The notes under the pieces are model-generated. The model was not told the origin of the DNA. It saw only the letters and a program-made list of their open reading frames with translations, and did no database searches. Shown here piece by piece: positions 63,133-64,000 of a DNA stretch of 64,000 nt. Location: positions 6,030,501-6,094,500 of the forward strand of contig NZ_CP109603.1 in NCBI RefSeq assembly GCF_025905425.1, written 5' to 3'. Both the position numbers and the translations under genes were made by a program. The DNA is from Pseudomonas putida. GTDB taxonomy: Bacteria; Pseudomonadota; Gammaproteobacteria; Pseudomonadales; Pseudomonadaceae. Every line of letters begins with the position of its first letter. The stretch's first letter is position 1.

Positions 63133-64000
63133 ATGACGCAAGTCACGGTGAAAGAACTGGCCCAAGAGGTCGAGGCACCGGTAGAGCGCCTGCTGCAGCA
63201 GATGCGTGAGGCAGGTCTGCCGCACACCGACGCCGGTCAGGTAGTGACCGACAATGAGAAGCAGACTCTGCTGACTCATTTGAAAAGCAGCCACAAGAGC
63301 AAGGCGGAAGAGCCGCGCAAGATTACCTTGCAGCGCAAAACCACCAGCACCCTGCGTGTCGCCGGTAGCAAGAGCATTAGCGTAGAAGTACGCAAGAAGA
63401 AAGTTTTCGTTCAGCGCAGCCCGGAAGAGATCCAGGCTGAGCAGAAGCGCGAGCAAGATGAGCGCCGTGCGGCGGAAAACGCTGCGCGTGACAAGGTTGA
63501 CGCCGACGTTCGCCAGCGCAACGAAGAGCAGGCCCGTCGTCAGTCCGCTGATGCCGCCCCTGCAGCCCCAGCTGCCAAGCCGGCTGCCGCGCCTGCCGCT
63601 GCCGCCGCAGCTGCCCCTGCACCGGTAGTCGCTGACGCGCCGGCATCGGAAGATGCCGCTGCACGTGCCGCCGAGCGCAAGAAAGACGAGACCCGTCGCA
63701 ACGAAAGCCGCACTCGCGATGACGATCGTCGTCGTGGCGAAGCGCCTCGCGTGTCGATCAAGGTCAAGGTCAAGGAGAAGGAAAAAGCGCCGACTCCACG
63801 TGCTGCTCCGCGTACTACCGAAGAAGAGAGCGATGGCGGTCGTCGCGGTGGTCGTGGCAAGGGCAAGCTGAAGAAGCGTAATGCTCATGGCTTCCAGAGC
63901 CCGACTGGCCCCGTCATCCGTGACGTGACCATCGGCGAGACGATTACCGTCTCTGAACTGGCCAACCAGATGTCCGTCAAGGGCGCTGAAGTGGTCAAGT
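63133..64000 (+). CDS. infB: Translation initiation factor IF-2, N-terminal part
   Basis: The gene runs off the right edge; 289 residues are visible. The start [29 protein letters not shown] is the IF-2 N-terminal fold, repeated in the sequence near the end ([19 protein letters not shown], second IF2-N domain). Between lie a charged helix (about 90-130) and Ala/Pro- and Arg-rich linkers. The GTPase domain is beyond the window. GGAGAG lies 7 bp before the ATG. IF-2 brings fMet-tRNA to the ribosome. Confidence 0.96.
   Translation, partial: MTQVTVKELAQEVEAPVERLLQQMREAGLPHTDAGQVVTDNEKQTLLTHLKSSHKSKAEEPRKITLQRKTTSTLRVAGSKSISVEVRKKKVFVQRSPEEIQAEQKREQDERRAAENAARDKVDADVRQRNEEQARRQSADAAPAAPAAKPAAAPAAAAAAAPAPVVADAPASEDAAARAAERKKDETRRNESRTRDDDRRRGEAPRVSIKVKVKEKEKAPTPRAAPRTTEEESDGGRRGGRGKGKLKKRNAHGFQSPTGPVIRDVTIGETITVSELANQMSVKGAEVVK

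Overview
The window looks like a chromosome segment of a Pseudomonas putida-group bacterium. Evidence: GC-rich coding sequence, conserved pseudomonad gene orders (fur-recN-grpE-dnaK-dnaJ-dapB-carAB-greA; rlmE-ftsH-folP-glmM-tpiA-secG-tRNA-Leu; tRNA-fMet-rimP-nusA-infB), a tmRNA with tag ANDENYEGYALAA, and REP elements with the core GTGGGAGCGGGCTTGCCCC. All calls rest on reading the sequence; no database search was run.

Layout. (1) 1-14.0 kb, accessory metabolism, transport and regulation: end of an MFS drug exporter, an orphan protein, a TonB-dependent siderophore receptor with an STN signalling domain, a TetR regulator, an MFS exporter behind a SoxR/MerR-type promoter, an ABC exporter divergent from an alpha/beta hydrolase across a near-perfect palindrome, a flavin reductase-GNAT pair divergent from a MocR regulator, and an NmrA-type reductase divergent from a LysR regulator. 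(2) 14.1-19.3 kb: a LysR regulator divergent from D-serine dehydratase, an ACS-family MFS transporter and an M81 (MlrC-type) metallopeptidase, apparently a catabolic unit. (3) 19.45-31.14 kb: an integrative island at the 3' end of ssrA. It holds a tyrosine recombinase gene split by a 2041-bp IS66-family element (perfect 8-bp target duplication), a gene-poor stretch with strong inverted repeats, an RHH regulator-DNA methyltransferase pair, a small protein resembling a detached DNA-recognition domain, a fused type IIG restriction-modification enzyme, and a P4-type integrase beside ssrA. The left edge has a diverged copy of the ssrA 3' flank, and both edges carry paired GGGAATACC-type motifs. (4) 31.1-39.6 kb: ssrA, two small genes (one behind a structured leader), and the lactate operon lldP-lldD-D-2-hydroxyacid dehydrogenase with divergent lldR. 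(5) 39.6-64 kb, core genome: smpB, ratA, bamE, fur, recN, the heat-shock genes with two clear sigma-32 promoters, dapB, carAB behind an intrinsic terminator that may be an attenuator, greA, yhbY, rlmE, ftsH, folP, glmM, tpiA, secG, two tRNAs, rimP, nusA and the start of infB.

Most notable: the exact reconstruction of the IS-split integrase (417 codons restored in frame), the defence-type island with its ssrA-like left end, the shared operator of the TetR/ABC/hydrolase locus, the SoxR-like promoter overlapping the ABC stop codon, the dsdA-MFS-M81 cluster, and a leader with pseudoknot-type pairing before a small conserved gene.
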